A stretch of 64,000 bases of DNA, from contig WHVY01000003.1 of NCBI GenBank assembly GCA_022266195.1, forward strand, positions 10,416,001 through 10,480,000, read 5' to 3'. The notes under the pieces were generated by a model. It was not told where the DNA came from. It worked only from the letters and a program-made list of their open reading frames with translations, and made no database searches. Shown one piece after another: positions 11,100 to 21,900 of the stretch (positions within the stretch are counted from its first letter, which is position 1; each line of letters starts with the position of its first letter). Both the position numbers and the translations under genes were made by a program. The DNA comes from Tetranychus cinnabarinus. Its lineage: Eukaryota > Arthropoda > Arachnida > Trombidiformes > Tetranychidae.

Positions 11100-11400
11100 T
11101 TTCTCGCATTGTGTCTTTCACAAATATTTGTGTTTTTAAATGGTTTGACCCTCAGCTCTTTTTTTTCAACACTAAATTCATTTTCTTTATCAGGTCGAAT
11201 ATTCAAAATTATCTCAGTTTCCCACTTATGTTCAGAATTGTATACAGTTGTAGTCAAGACGTTATACTCTTTGGTTACAGCATTGAAATGCCATTAAAGT
11301 CGAGTTTATCTGTTTGGTTTGCCAGCTCGTATCAAGTATTTTATACAAAGTTTCATTCCCCGTTTCTTCGAAATGGCTATTGATTTTGAAAAAGATTTTT
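11100..11400. repeat. Mosaic of duplicated pieces
   Basis: 11.10-11.34 kb is a diverged copy of 7.75-7.98 kb. It is joined to about 60 bp (11340-11400) from antisense PKD exon 2, coding on the minus strand for NSHFEETGNETLY. This is a fifth, fragmentary PKD copy. Confidence 0.75.
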
Positions 11401-11430
11401 CTGTTTTCCAATTGAGTATTAAATTTCCAG

Positions 11431-11639
11431 ATCAAAATCGAGCTCTGGTTTCTGGTCCAACAACAGGAGTTCGTCGCCAACCCTTATCTTTTCAAAAGAT
11501 GAAGTTAACTAAATATATTCTCAAAGATGTTCATCCAACAATTGGAGATAAAGCTTTGAGTTTAAAGTTGAAAGAATCTGATTTTGTTGATCAATTTAAC
11601 AAATCTAAGACAGGACAGAATTTGAAAAATAAAGAAAAG
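11431..11639 (+). CDS. Orphan internal exon, unrecognised
   Basis: A 209-nt exon-like segment with acceptor AAATTTCCAG and donor AAAG|GTAAGC; open in one frame (phase 1 to phase 0) and coding for a basic, Lys-rich stretch including QPLSFQKMKLTKYILKDVHP and ESDFVDQFNKSKTGQNL. No flanking exon is seen on the plus strand within the block, and it is joined upstream to duplicated junk. It is probably an exon captured from a gene elsewhere. I do not recognise the protein. Confidence 0.45.
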
Positions 11640-11902
11640 GTAAGCAGTATTTCATGTTTTGTGAAAAATGTTATTTTGATAATGATGAACCTACCCATAC
11701 ACTTGATAGGATAGGGCCGTCCGATTTACAGTGACGATACTTTTCGATCTGATATTATTTCAATTTGATCTTTTTCTTGGACTTGACTTTTGTTCCCACT
11801 ATTTCTTTTTGCTGTCATTTATTGTGTACTTAAATGCTATAAAAAGTATAGCAAATTGTAGATTCTTATTGAAACAGTCTTAAACTTGAAGTTGACCAAT
11901 AT

Positions 11903-12496
11903 GAAATGATCAAATTAATGCTGTAATTGAAGGTCTTGAGAAAATCGAAGCTTAAGGAACGGTGTCAGTGATTTGATTAAATGTTAAACATAAGATTTTG
12001 GCAGACCGATAATCGATCCATACTCTGGTCAACCAGAAACAAGTGACAATGAACCAACAGAAGAAGCTGAGAAACAATTTTTACCTGATGTTCAAGGAAT
12101 TGTTGAGAGGATCACAAATAAAATACTCGAATAAGATCATGCGATCGTCTTTCGCATAAATCTGCTCAAGTAAGTGTTCATTTGATCCTTTTAGGACAAG
12201 ACCCAGCTCTTGAAAGGAATGGTGTTTATAAATCCGTAGTTTCCTGTTACCGTTGGTGTGATCGAATGCACGATTATGTGACTCAAGCCTCGCATATTCT
12301 GAATCAAAATATTTGTCGAAGAAGTACAATTGGTAAGTAAATTAAGTCAAGTTAAATGCTCAACATACATTCTTATTGTATTTTTTTATTTTCTTTTTTA
12401 GCCCTAGACCCTCTTCAACGAATACTTATACCTGGTGGCATCGGACGAAGATCACCATTTGCTACGATAAATACGCCTTCTAGTCAAAATTGATGC
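11903..12496 (+). pseudogene. MED27 pseudogene fragment retaining intron 1
   Basis: Starts at the equivalent of the MAEMINLDAV codons, passes through the PYSGQPK region, the YRWCDRMHDYVTQAS region and the exon-1 donor. It keeps an intron (12333-12401, GTAAGT...TTTTAG) and continues into exon 2 (LDPLQRILIPGGIGRRSPF), ending near codons TPSSQID. Frameshifts and internal deletions break it. Because the intron is kept, this came from DNA duplication and not from an mRNA. Confidence 0.88.
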
Positions 12497-12734
12497 CTTG
12501 AAGTTGACCAAAATCATCATTTCTCATCTATGAAACCTTACTCACCGAGATTAGATCATCTGCATAGATTAAGCTAATGAGTCAATAGGATGAAGTTGGA
12601 TATTACAAAGGTTACTCTAAAGTGTTAAATAAATCAACCTTTTTCAACCATCAACATCTATTTAATCATGATATTCACAATAAATTGGATTTGTAGCAAC
12701 AGTATAACAAAAACTTGTCATCGGTCAAGCTTAC

Positions 12735-13084
12735 TGAAGATTTTGTTGGAATGGTGCATGATGATATTGAGTACGGAGACATGCAGCTTATCTGTGAAGC
12801 TTACTACTCATGAAAAATGTCCTAGGGTTAAGTTGCGATGAGATGGGCTAAACTTTTCATGAATGGATCCAATTTGAACTTTATTCGTTTCTCCCTGAAA
12901 TCGCTGCTGATGTTATTTAAAACTAAGACTCATGGTTTATATTTAGTAAGTGAAACTAGTGACGTTGCTGGACAAAAGGAAACTGAAAAATGGACTACAG
13001 TCTAACAAGCTTGAGAGCTTGCGAGTATGATGTGCCGATTACCCTCATTGGAGTTTGGCCATTCGCGGTATTTATCCAGCTTTC
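12735..13084 (+). pseudogene. PGD exon-5 fragment (unit C)
   Basis: The best preserved PGD fragment: IEYGDMQLICEAY is readable near 12765-12805, followed by frameshifted equivalents of the CDEMG, ELDSF and PVTLIG regions. It joins the MED27 start-region fragment at 13085. Confidence 0.85.
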
Positions 13085-13335
13085 GTTAACATCATGACTG
13101 AAATTATCAAAATGCTACAATTACTGTCTTGAGACAATCACAAGCCTAGAGAATGGTGTCAGTGATTTGTTTGAATGTTAAAATAAGGTTTTGGCAGACT
13201 GGTAATCGATCCATACTCTGGTCAACCAAAAACAAGTGACGCTGATCCAACAGAAGAAGCTGAGAAACAATTTTTACCTGATGTTCAGGGATTACTGAAA
13301 GCATCACAAATAAAATACTCGTATTAGAAAGATCA
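13085..13335 (+). pseudogene. MED27 exon-1 fragment (unit C)
   Basis: Same extent and junction with the PGD fragment as in units A and D, with separate point differences. Ends at the NKILVLE-equivalent codons, just before the PKD gene's 3' flank. Confidence 0.83.
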
Positions 13336-13521
13336 AAATTTGTAATCATAATCATAATTCAAGACTTCTAACCATTTTAAGTATATTTAATTTATAAATT
13401 TTTGTTAGATGAATATTTATCGGATTACAAAAAAGAGTGATTATTAGCATAATTTTATGGATATCTTATGATTATATGGACTTTATGTCTATTCTTATAT
13501 CAATATCAAATATTTGAAATG

Positions 13522-14874
13522 TTAGTTTTTCCATGATGAGTTCTGAAAATCAGTTAGCATATCCTTTGTAAACTCTATTTCGTTTTTACTTTGAAGATAA
13601 CTTTCTATTTCTTTATCAGAAATTTCGTTTTCTTCAGAGTAGATGACAGGTTTGTATTTTCTCATAATATGTTTTCTCATTATAATATTTGCGATTTCTT
13701 GCAACAAAAACTGTATTGTAGGTTTATTGGTTGCTGGTTGACGGAGTGATTCTCTCTCATGAACTGAAATGGTTATGATCTTGGTTAAGGTTGAGACATA
13801 ATTACTAACATCAATATACAAGGTTTTATTCCCCGTTTCTTCGAAATGGCTGTTTATGCTGAAAGAGCTTTCGTCTGTCTGCTCACAATTTGAATGCGAA
13901 GATTTCATGCCTTTTTTCTCGTTATATCTTATCCAAAATAAACTTTCACCTAAAGGTTTAGTAGTTCTCCCTGCATTGGTTGAATTTGTAATTCGCCAGC
14001 AATAATAAAACGGTGGTGTTCCTCCATTAATTTTTACGTTTAACTGGAGAGTTTCATCTTTGAAAAGTTGAATATTGTTTTGGACATCAGTAGTTAAATT
14101 TTGAATTGGATCTTTGCTATGCAATGTGGTTGTAAATAATTCAGTTTTTTGAAAAACAGGGTTGGTTTTTGAGATCGAAACTAAAACTGAAATGTTGTTC
14201 AGTTGAGGCTTAGAGAAATTACGGACAATAAAGTCATAACTTTCTTCTTGAGGTGACCCATTCACAACCCATTTACAAGTTTTATTGGCTGAGTCGAAAA
14301 ATCCGGTTGGATGATAGATTAAGGCAGTGAGCTTAACCGGACTTGCAGTGGAAACAAAATTGTTTTGTAAACTGCGTTTTGAAATATCTTGCGTTGGCAT
14401 TATCACTCCACCTAGTGAATCTAGAAGGATGAAAAAGCAATACATTTAGGCTAAAATAATGAAACTCACCTTGAGGGTAGAAAAAACAAGATTAGTAGAT
14501 TTACCAAGTAGTACGAAGGAAGAGAGAGAAAATCCTATCCTATGAGAAGGGTCACCGTCGGGGCAATACCAGACATCAACAGAAACCAGATGAAACATAC
14601 GAATAGCTCCTCGTTTAGGAGATGATTGAAACGTCACTGTATAATTAACTAATTTTGAAGTTGAGGAAATGATGGTATTTTGATTTGGAAAGTCCCAAAA
14701 TTCGAACCTCAATTGATATGACGGATTATCTGTTGAATGGTGAATTTTTACTGTAAAGGTGATTGGTGTACCAAGTGTAACAGGTCCGTTGTCTTTACGC
14801 TCAATCCAATCTCTGGCTGCTCCTTTGAAAAAACCGAATATATTCAAAATTAAATATAAAAATAAAAGTTTCAT
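13522..14874 (-). CDS. Secreted PKD-domain protein, TMEM130/PMEL/GPNMB-like, copy C
   Basis: Exon 1 14874-14505, 84-nt intron (donor G|GTAAAT, acceptor TTCTAG), exon 2 14420-13522; 422 residues, no frame break. Signal peptide at residues 1-20 (MKLLFLYLILNIFGFFKGAA). Next come NGPVTLGTPITFTVKIHH, a WYCPDGDPSH motif, and a PKD-like segment IYHPTGFFDSANKTCKW (PMEL-type PKD domains have a related LHDPSG...YTWDF pattern). A second module follows (GGTPPFYYCW), then an acidic/basic C-terminus ending NSSWKN. Many N-glycosylation sequons are present. The membrane helix expected near the C-terminus of TMEM130, PMEL and GPNMB is not visible, so the product is predicted to be secreted. An alternative GTGAGT donor 14 codons downstream would break the frame. 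The function of these array members is unknown. Confidence 0.75.
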
Positions 14875-14976
14875 AGTTGACCTGAAATTTACACTTGCAC
14901 AACGTTAATCTGCAATAACTTATGATATAAACTTCTCTGGCAAGGGTTGAACTCAACAAAGAAAGCATCAGCTGAT

Positions 14977-14983
14977 CTATATA
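14977..14983 (-). promoter_or_regulatory. TATA-like box of copy C
   Basis: TATATAG on the minus strand, about 105 bp before the ATG and next to the shared ATCAGCTGAT block. Copies B and D have weaker versions (TTATAG) at the same place. Confidence 0.35.
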
Positions 14984-15059
14984 CCGACCAACGATTTTCA
15001 ATTGACCAAAATTCAAACAGTAAAATTGTAAGCATCATTATGTTATTTTGTACAGCAAT

Positions 15060-15250
15060 CATCTAGAAGAACGATTCAAGAAATTAAATCAAACTTTAAA
15101 ATAATTTTTGAAAGCATTTGTTTAATTGTCTCATTTGCTGTCCCATTGTCTTTTTTGCTCTATTTTTCGGACAAATAACAGAAATCCTAACACTGTACAT
15201 TCTGAACTATTTGTAACATAACGATAAATTCAATAAAAAAGTATTGAAAA
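15060..15250 (-). repeat. Copy of native 46.81-47.0 kb, inverted (unit C)
   Basis: Matches the reverse complement of the native spacer between UNC5 and MED27 (for example ATTTGTTTAATTGTCTCAT). The same sequence occurs in unit D at 17990-18180. Confidence 0.8.
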
Positions 15251-15774
15251 TTATTCCATTTTTTGAATGACAAAACAATTTCCAAACATAGTTATATAAT
15301 AATTTAAAGACTAAATCGGATCAAATTTATTGGTAAATAGTCGTTTACTGCAGTTTGGAAAGCTTTCGTTTCCTCACTTGATTCAAAGTCGTTTATGATA
15401 TTGAATCGTTTGAAAAATGTTTTCAGTTTAGTTCATGATACAGGTTCATGTACTATTTTACCCAACTGCATCAACATGTAACCACAATAATTACAAGGCT
15501 TGAATTAGTTATAAAACAAACCAATAGATCTCGCCAGTATTTTAATGTGTCGCCATCCATTGAGTAAAGTTGTTGATGAAAATGTTGTTGCTTTAAACCC
15601 ATCTTAGTTGAACCATTAACTTTACAGTTTGAACAACTTTCTCTGGGTTGACTTTCGTTTCCACTATTTTTGTTTGTTAATCATCTATTGAAACCTTACT
15701 CACCGAGATTAGATCATCTGCATAGATCAAGCTAATGCGTCAATGGGATGAAGTTGGATATTACAAGGGTTACT

Positions 15775-16029
15775 TTAAAGTTGCGATGAGATGAGTTAAG
15801 CTTTGGATGAATGGAGCAAATTTAAACTTGATTCGTTTTTCACTTAAATCGCTGCTGATTTTATTTAAAACTAAGGTTTATATTTAGTAAATGAAACTCG
15901 TGACGCTGCTGGACAAAAGGAAACTCAATAATGGATTACAGTCTAACAAGCTTGAGAGCTTGCGAGTATGATGGTTGCTCCGGTTACCCTCATTGGAGTT
16001 TGGTCGGTTGTGGTATTTATCAAGTTTTT
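15775..16029 (+). pseudogene. PGD exon-5 fragment (unit D)
   Basis: Starts later in PGD exon 5 than the unit-C fragment; DEMS, ELDSF-like and PVTLIG-like pieces are recognisable, with stops throughout. Same PGD-MED27 junction as units A and C. Confidence 0.78.
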
Positions 16030-16285
16030 GTTAACAGCATGACTGGAATTATCAAATTAATGCTGTAATTGAAGGTCTTGAGACAATCACAAGTCTAAGG
16101 AATGGTGTCAGTAATTGGTTTAAATGTTAAACATAAGGTTTTGGCAGACCGGTAATCGATCCATACTCTGGTCAACCAAAAACAAGTGACGCTGATCCAA
16201 CAGAAGAAGCTGAGAAACAATTTTTAGCTGATGTTCAAGGGATTACTGAAAGCATCACAAATAAAATACTCGTATTAGAAAGATC
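16030..16285 (+). pseudogene. MED27 exon-1 fragment (unit D)
   Basis: Equivalent of codons from the start region through PYSGQPK to NKILVLE, frameshifted as in units A and C. Confidence 0.82.
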
Positions 16286-16451
16286 AAAATTTGTAATCAT
16301 AATCATAATTTAATACTTCTAACCGTTTTAAGAATATTTAATTTATAAATTTTTGTTAGATTAATATTTATCTGAATACAGAAAAGAGTGATTATTATCA
16401 TAATTGTATGGACGTCTTCTAACAAGATACAAAAATCAAATATTTTAAATG

Positions 16452-17788
16452 TTAGTCTTTCCATGATGAGTTCTGAAAATCAGTTAGCATATCATTTATA
16501 AACTCTATTTCGTTTTTACTTCGAAGATAACTTTCTATTTCTTTATCAGAAATTTCGGCTTCTTCAGAGTGCATAACAGGTTTGTATTTTTTCATAATAC
16601 TTGAGTTTTCTTGCATCACAACAGGCATTTTAGGTTTATTGGCTGCTGGTTGTCGGAGTGGCTCTCTCTCATGAACTGAAATGGTTATGATCTTGGCTGA
16701 GGTTGAAACATAGTTATTGACATCAATATACAAAGTTTTATTCCCCGCTTCTTCGAAATGGCTAGTTATGTTAAAAGAGCTTTCGTCTGTTTTCTCACAA
16801 TCTGAATCTGAAGATTTCTTGCGTTTTTTCTCGCCATATCTGCGCCAAAAAGATATTTCACTTGAAGGTTCAATATTTCTCCCCGAAATGGTTGAATTTG
16901 TGATTTCCCAGCAATAATAAAACGGTGGTGTTCCTCCATTAATTTTTACGTTTAACTGGAGAGTTTCATCTTTGAAAAGTTGGATATTGTTTTGGACATC
17001 AGTAGTTAAATTTTGAATTGGATCTTTGCTATGCACTGTGGTTGTAAATAATTGAGTTTTTTGAAAAACTGGGTTTGTTTTTGAGACCGAAACTAAAACT
17101 GAAATGTTGTTCAGTTGAGGCTTAGAGAAATTACGGACAATAAAGTCATAACTTTCTTCTTGAGGTGACCCATTCACAGTCCATTTATAAGTTTTATTGG
17201 CTGAGTCATAAAATCCGGTAGGATGATAGATTAAGGCAGTGAGCTTAACTGGACTGGCAGTGGACACAAAACCTTCTTGTAAACTCCGTTCTGAAATATT
17301 TTGGGTTACATCTATAAATCCATCCATGGAGTCTAGAAGGATGAAAAAGCAATATATTTAGGTTATAATAATGAAATTCACCTTGAAGGTAGGTAATACA
17401 AGATTGTGGATTTACCAACAAGTAGGAAGTTAAAGAGATAATCTGATATCTCATATGAAGGGACTCCGAGGGGGCAATACCAGACACTAACATCAGTCAG
17501 ATGATTATAGATGAATATGGAATCTCGTAAAGAAGGTGATTGAAACGTCTCTGTATAATTAACTACATTTGAAGTTGAGGAAATGTTGATATTTTGATTT
17601 GGAAAGTCAAAAAATTTGAACTTCAATTGATATGACGGAGTATCTGTTGAATGGTGAATTTTTACTGTAAAAGTGATTGGTGTACCATATGTAACAGGTC
17701 CGTTGTTTTCACACTCAATCCAATCTCTGGCTGCTCCTTTGAAAAACCCGAATAGAGCCAAAATTAAAAATAGCAATAAAAGTTTCAT
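16452..17788 (-). CDS. Secreted PKD-domain protein, TMEM130/PMEL/GPNMB-like, copy D
   Basis: Exon 1 17788-17416, 83-nt intron (donor G|GTAAAT, acceptor TTCTAG), exon 2 17332-16452; 417 residues, intact. Signal peptide MKLLLLFLILALFGFFKGAA, then NGPVTYGTPITFTVKIHH, WYCPLGVPSYE, the PKD-like IYHPTGFYDSANKTYKW, GGTPPFYYCWEITN and a charged tail (SYLRSKNEIEFINDM) ending NSSWKD. It is closest to copy C. Differences are concentrated in the region after WEITN and in the WYC loop. There is no C-terminal membrane helix, so it is predicted secreted. It shares the 5' flank with E-box and palindrome. It could be a cuticle, gut or salivary secreted factor; nothing in the sequence decides. Confidence 0.75.
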
Positions 17789-17895
17789 AGTTGATCTGAA
17801 ATTTAAACTTGCACAACGTTAATCTGATACAAAGTTTTCTGACAAAGATGTGAACACAACAAGGAAAGAATCAGCTGGTCTATAAAACCAACCAA

Positions 17896-17907
17896 CGATT
17901 TAAATCG
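17896..17907 (-). promoter_or_regulatory. CGATTTAAATCG palindrome upstream of copy D
   Basis: Third occurrence of this perfect palindrome at the same position relative to an array gene; in copy C the region is shortened and the palindrome lost. Confidence 0.4.
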
Positions 17908-18729
17908 ATTTTCAATTGACCAAAATTCAAACAGTAAAATTGTAAGCATCATCACGTCTATTTTGTACAGCAATCATCTAGAAGAACGATTCAAGAAATT
18001 AAATCAAACTTTAAAATAATTTTTGAAAGCATTTGTTTAATTGTCTCATTTGCTGTCCCATTGTCTTTTTTGCTCTATTTTTCGGACAAATAACAGAAAT
18101 CCTAACACTGTACATTCTGAACCATTCGTAACCTAACGGCAAATTCAATAAAAACGTATTCAAAATTATCCCATTTTTTGAATGACAAAATAATTTCCAA
18201 ACAGTTATATAATAATTTAAAGACTAAATCAGATCAAGTTTATTGGTAAATAGTCGTTTACTGCAGTTTGGAAAGCTTTCGTTTCCTCACTTGATTCAAA
18301 GTCGTTTATGATATTGAATTGTTTGAAAAATGTATTCAGTTTAGTTCATGATACAGGTTCATGTATTTTACCCAACTGCATCAACATGTAACTCCAATAA
18401 TTATGAAGGCTTAATTTAGTTATAAAACAAACCAATAGATCTCGCTAGTATTTTAATGTGTCGCCATCCATTGAGTAAAGTTGTTGATGAAATGTTGTTG
18501 CATTGAAAAGCATGTTAGTTGAAACAGTAACTTTACAGTTTGAACAACTTTCTCTGGGTTGACTTTTGTTGCCACTATTTTTGTTTGTTAATCATTATTT
18601 TGTATTTAAATAATAAACAACATTTGTGGATTGTTGGTGAAACAGTGTTACATTTGTGGTTCCCAAAATCACCATTTCTCATCTATTGACACCTTACTTA
18701 CCTAGACTAGATCATCTTGATAGATCAAG

Positions 18730-18988
18730 ATGATCGGTCATTGGGATAAAGTTGGATATTACAAAGGTTACTCTAAAGTGTTAAATAAATCAACCCTTTT
18801 TAACCATCAACATCTATTTAATCATGATACTCACAGTAAATTGGATTTGTACAGCAACAGTATAACAACAACTTGTCATCGTTTAAGTGGTCTTTTTGTA
18901 AATAATGTGTTAAAAGTGTTTTTCTGGTCCATTTTGATACCAATCATCTTTACCTCATCAACGGTCCAAGCTAAAAAGGTTTTTCCAG
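18730..18988 (+). CDS. Unc5: UNC5 putative exon 1 (signal peptide)
   Basis: Codes for a hydrophobic run VFFWSILIPIIFTSSTVQA, then a CCAG|GTAAAA donor in phase 1 that fits exon 2. The only in-frame ATG is at 18730, inside sequence that belongs to the duplicated array. A possible acceptor (GTTTAAG at 18881-18887) suggests the exon could instead begin at 18888 with a start further upstream. Confidence 0.5.
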
Positions 18989-21900
18989 GTAAAATTTTTC
19001 ATCTCATCTTTCACAACATTAATCTTTATATGGAATTGAATGTAAATTTCAAGCCAATGGCAGTCTAAATCATGATAAATTTTGGATTAAGATCAGAGTG
19101 AGATGAGACAAAATAACGAAGTAAATGTTTCAAAGATAATTTGAGAAGCAAATTTTGTCAAATTTAGAGGGTCAATTAAGATTTGATCTCTTCCCTTGAT
19201 GTCTTTATTTAACTAAATGTTAATCACAAATCATTCCTAATTGTCACAATGAAACTAGTTTTAATGGTTTAGACTTATCTTAATTTGAATGCAAAAAACT
19301 GCATAATCTCGTAGTCAAGTCATGTTTTGGTGAGAAGCAGTGAAGACGTTGAATAAGATGTTAATTGGGAAGGAAAAGATGATGAAGATAATGAAAATTG
19401 AATGCTCAAAGATAAATGAGGGAAAAGAGCATAAAAAAGATAAGCTTTAATTCATTGACCATTTCTGCTGTTCAATCATATTCATGTTTAACCGATAAAG
19501 TTAAACATTGAGGACGAATGGACATTGAGTAGCCAGTAAAGGGTGGAGTTGAAAATGATGATGATGATGACCATCAGAATGATCAGTTAGATCCATTAAA
19601 TGTTGCATTAATAGAGACGCTTCTTTTTTTATCAATAACATCAATAATGTCATCCTGCAAGTCTCAATAGAATTGGAAAATGATGAGAAAGAAATTGATG
19701 AGAGTAACTCCAGAAACTGATCATTATTGGAATCTGGCAACAAATGGATGAAAATATGCATGAAAACTGAATGGAAGCTGAGGCTGGATGGAGAAAAAGT
19801 TTATCAATAATAGACAGAAATGAAACTCTCTAATCTTATCAATATCGGCCAAAAATAATAACATCAATGATAATGATGCTGGTGATTACTATCAACATTT
19901 TCATGGACAAAATGTCTGTTCCCTTTGAGACATGATCATCATTATCTTCATGATCCATTCCATCAAAAGATGACAATTCAACTTTACCACCTTTCCTTGT
20001 CAAAAAGACCAACTGGAATGGGAATAATGATGATGAGGGTAACAAAAAAGCGAGAGATGAAAGTTATAGAGTAAATATGATGAAAATAGTTTACCAGCAA
20101 TAAATTTCATCAATTTTCATGATAATGACAAAGTCGCTTGAAAAAGGCTAGTTTCAAAATTAAAATACCAGTAAAGATGAAAAGATGTTTGTTCAGAATC
20201 CTTTTGTAATACCAAAAATGAACTTAGTTATTGTCCAAAAAAGAGAGAAAAAAAATTCCAATTCCATCGATTCTACAGTTTTCATGGTTTATCAACTGTT
20301 ATAACAAAAAAAAGTGAACAAAAATAAATTTCAGTTCAATGAAATGTTGAGAAAAGGTGTTTTTTGGGTTCTTTTTGGCCTTCCTTAAGGCTTCAATTTT
20401 CACATTGAAGATGACAACGAAGACTAAGATGAAGATAAAGATGAAGATGAAGCATGAAGAAGGAAAAGTTGAAGATGAAAACATCCGGTGGTAAGAAAAT
20501 AGTTTTTTATTTCAAGCTCAAGATGCTTTTGTCAACTCTTATTTATCCTCTTCTCATCTCGCCATTTTAATCTTACTTTTTGCTCATCTTAAAATGGAAT
20601 CATTCATCTCTTGAAACCTCCTGCGAGTCTTACCTTCAGGCTGAACTTTAATCTGATGGTTTCCTTTTTTGTTTGTAGTCACAGTCAATTTAATCAATCT
20701 ATTGACGATTATCATAATGAAATTCAATTTCAACTTATAACCATTTATCCTCATCTTAACCTGAACCTGAATATGAACAATATTGCCTCATGATTACCTT
20801 TTTTATGTTGCCTTAATTTTTTATTACTCAATTACTTCCTTTGCCAATCAATTGTTTAATCACTGTTAATCATTATTAACAACATTAATCAAGATCAACT
20901 TTGATTCTGAAAACTTCTCTATTCAGCCTTTTCTCCCTGTTCATCATATTCACATAAATTGTCAACTTTATCAGCATTCAATCAAATATTAAAATAATGT
21001 TAATAGCTGAGAAGTAATTTTATTTGTAATAAAAATTGATGTAAACCTTTGATAGTAATTTTTATGGTGAAAAAAGAAGTAAAAGTAAATGATGTTTCCA
21101 TGAAAATTTTTGTTCCATTTTTTCATCTTTTTCTTTAAACTATTTCATGTGGATAGTTTTTGTTCATTTTTTGTTTCAAGATTATCTCAGTTAACCATGA
21201 ATAAATCATTTTTTATTTTTCTTCCAAAACCAAAGTTAATACATCAAAAATGATAAATTTACTTTGTTTTACCTTTTTCAGCAATATTCTGTTCTTATTT
21301 CAATTTAATCTCTACTTTCATGCTGTTGACTTTGAAACCCAAATCTTAACCGTAACTTGTCTTGCTATTTACATTAATATTGATTAACTTTTCGATTTTT
21401 TTTGTTCATCTTTTTTCTTCTTCTTCTCTTACAGGCAGTTTAATCAAAGGACCATGGTTTGAAGAGGAACCAAGAGATGCTTATATTGTTAATCAACCAA
21501 TTAGTCTTAAATGTAGAGTCCATGATGTATTATCTGCCCAATTCCATTGTAATCATGGTAAGTTGATTGACATTACATTTTGATTGAAAACTTTTAGGCT
21601 GAGTAATGAATAAATGTCCATTGTCAGTAGTAACTTGAAATGTCCAATGAAATGCTAATTAAGATGAAATCAATCAAAGTGAACATCAATTGCATCAATC
21701 CAATCAAATCTTCTGCTTCTACCAGCAATAATGCAAAATCAAGTTCAGTTAACCTCAGGTTTCACGAGTTGCATCAGTTTCAATTGGAATTGCTAAAAAC
21801 ACACTTTTCTCCTTAAAATGAATTGCAATTTTCTTCTATTTATCAATGGATCAATTAACAAACTTTCAACATTATACTTCATCATGTTGCTCTGATAATT

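Larger units (their letters stand above)
12500..18680. repeat. Two recent tandem units (C and D) of the array
   Basis: Each unit is about 3 kb: filler, PGD fragment, MED27 fragment, minus-strand PKD gene, and conserved 5' flank. The unit boundary is near 15.69 kb. The C and D flanks (15.06-15.65 and 17.99-18.57 kb) are nearly identical over several hundred bases, so this is the youngest duplication in the block. Unit A (2.6-5.2 kb) has the same order; unit B lacks the PGD fragment. Confidence 0.82.

Noticed and set aside
14446..14504. Alternative donor AAG|GTGAGT in PKD copy C (and equivalents in A and D)
   Set aside because: A phase-0 junction there would not fit the exon-2 acceptor phase; the upstream G|GTAAAT donor fits in C and D and matches the only possible donor in copy B.
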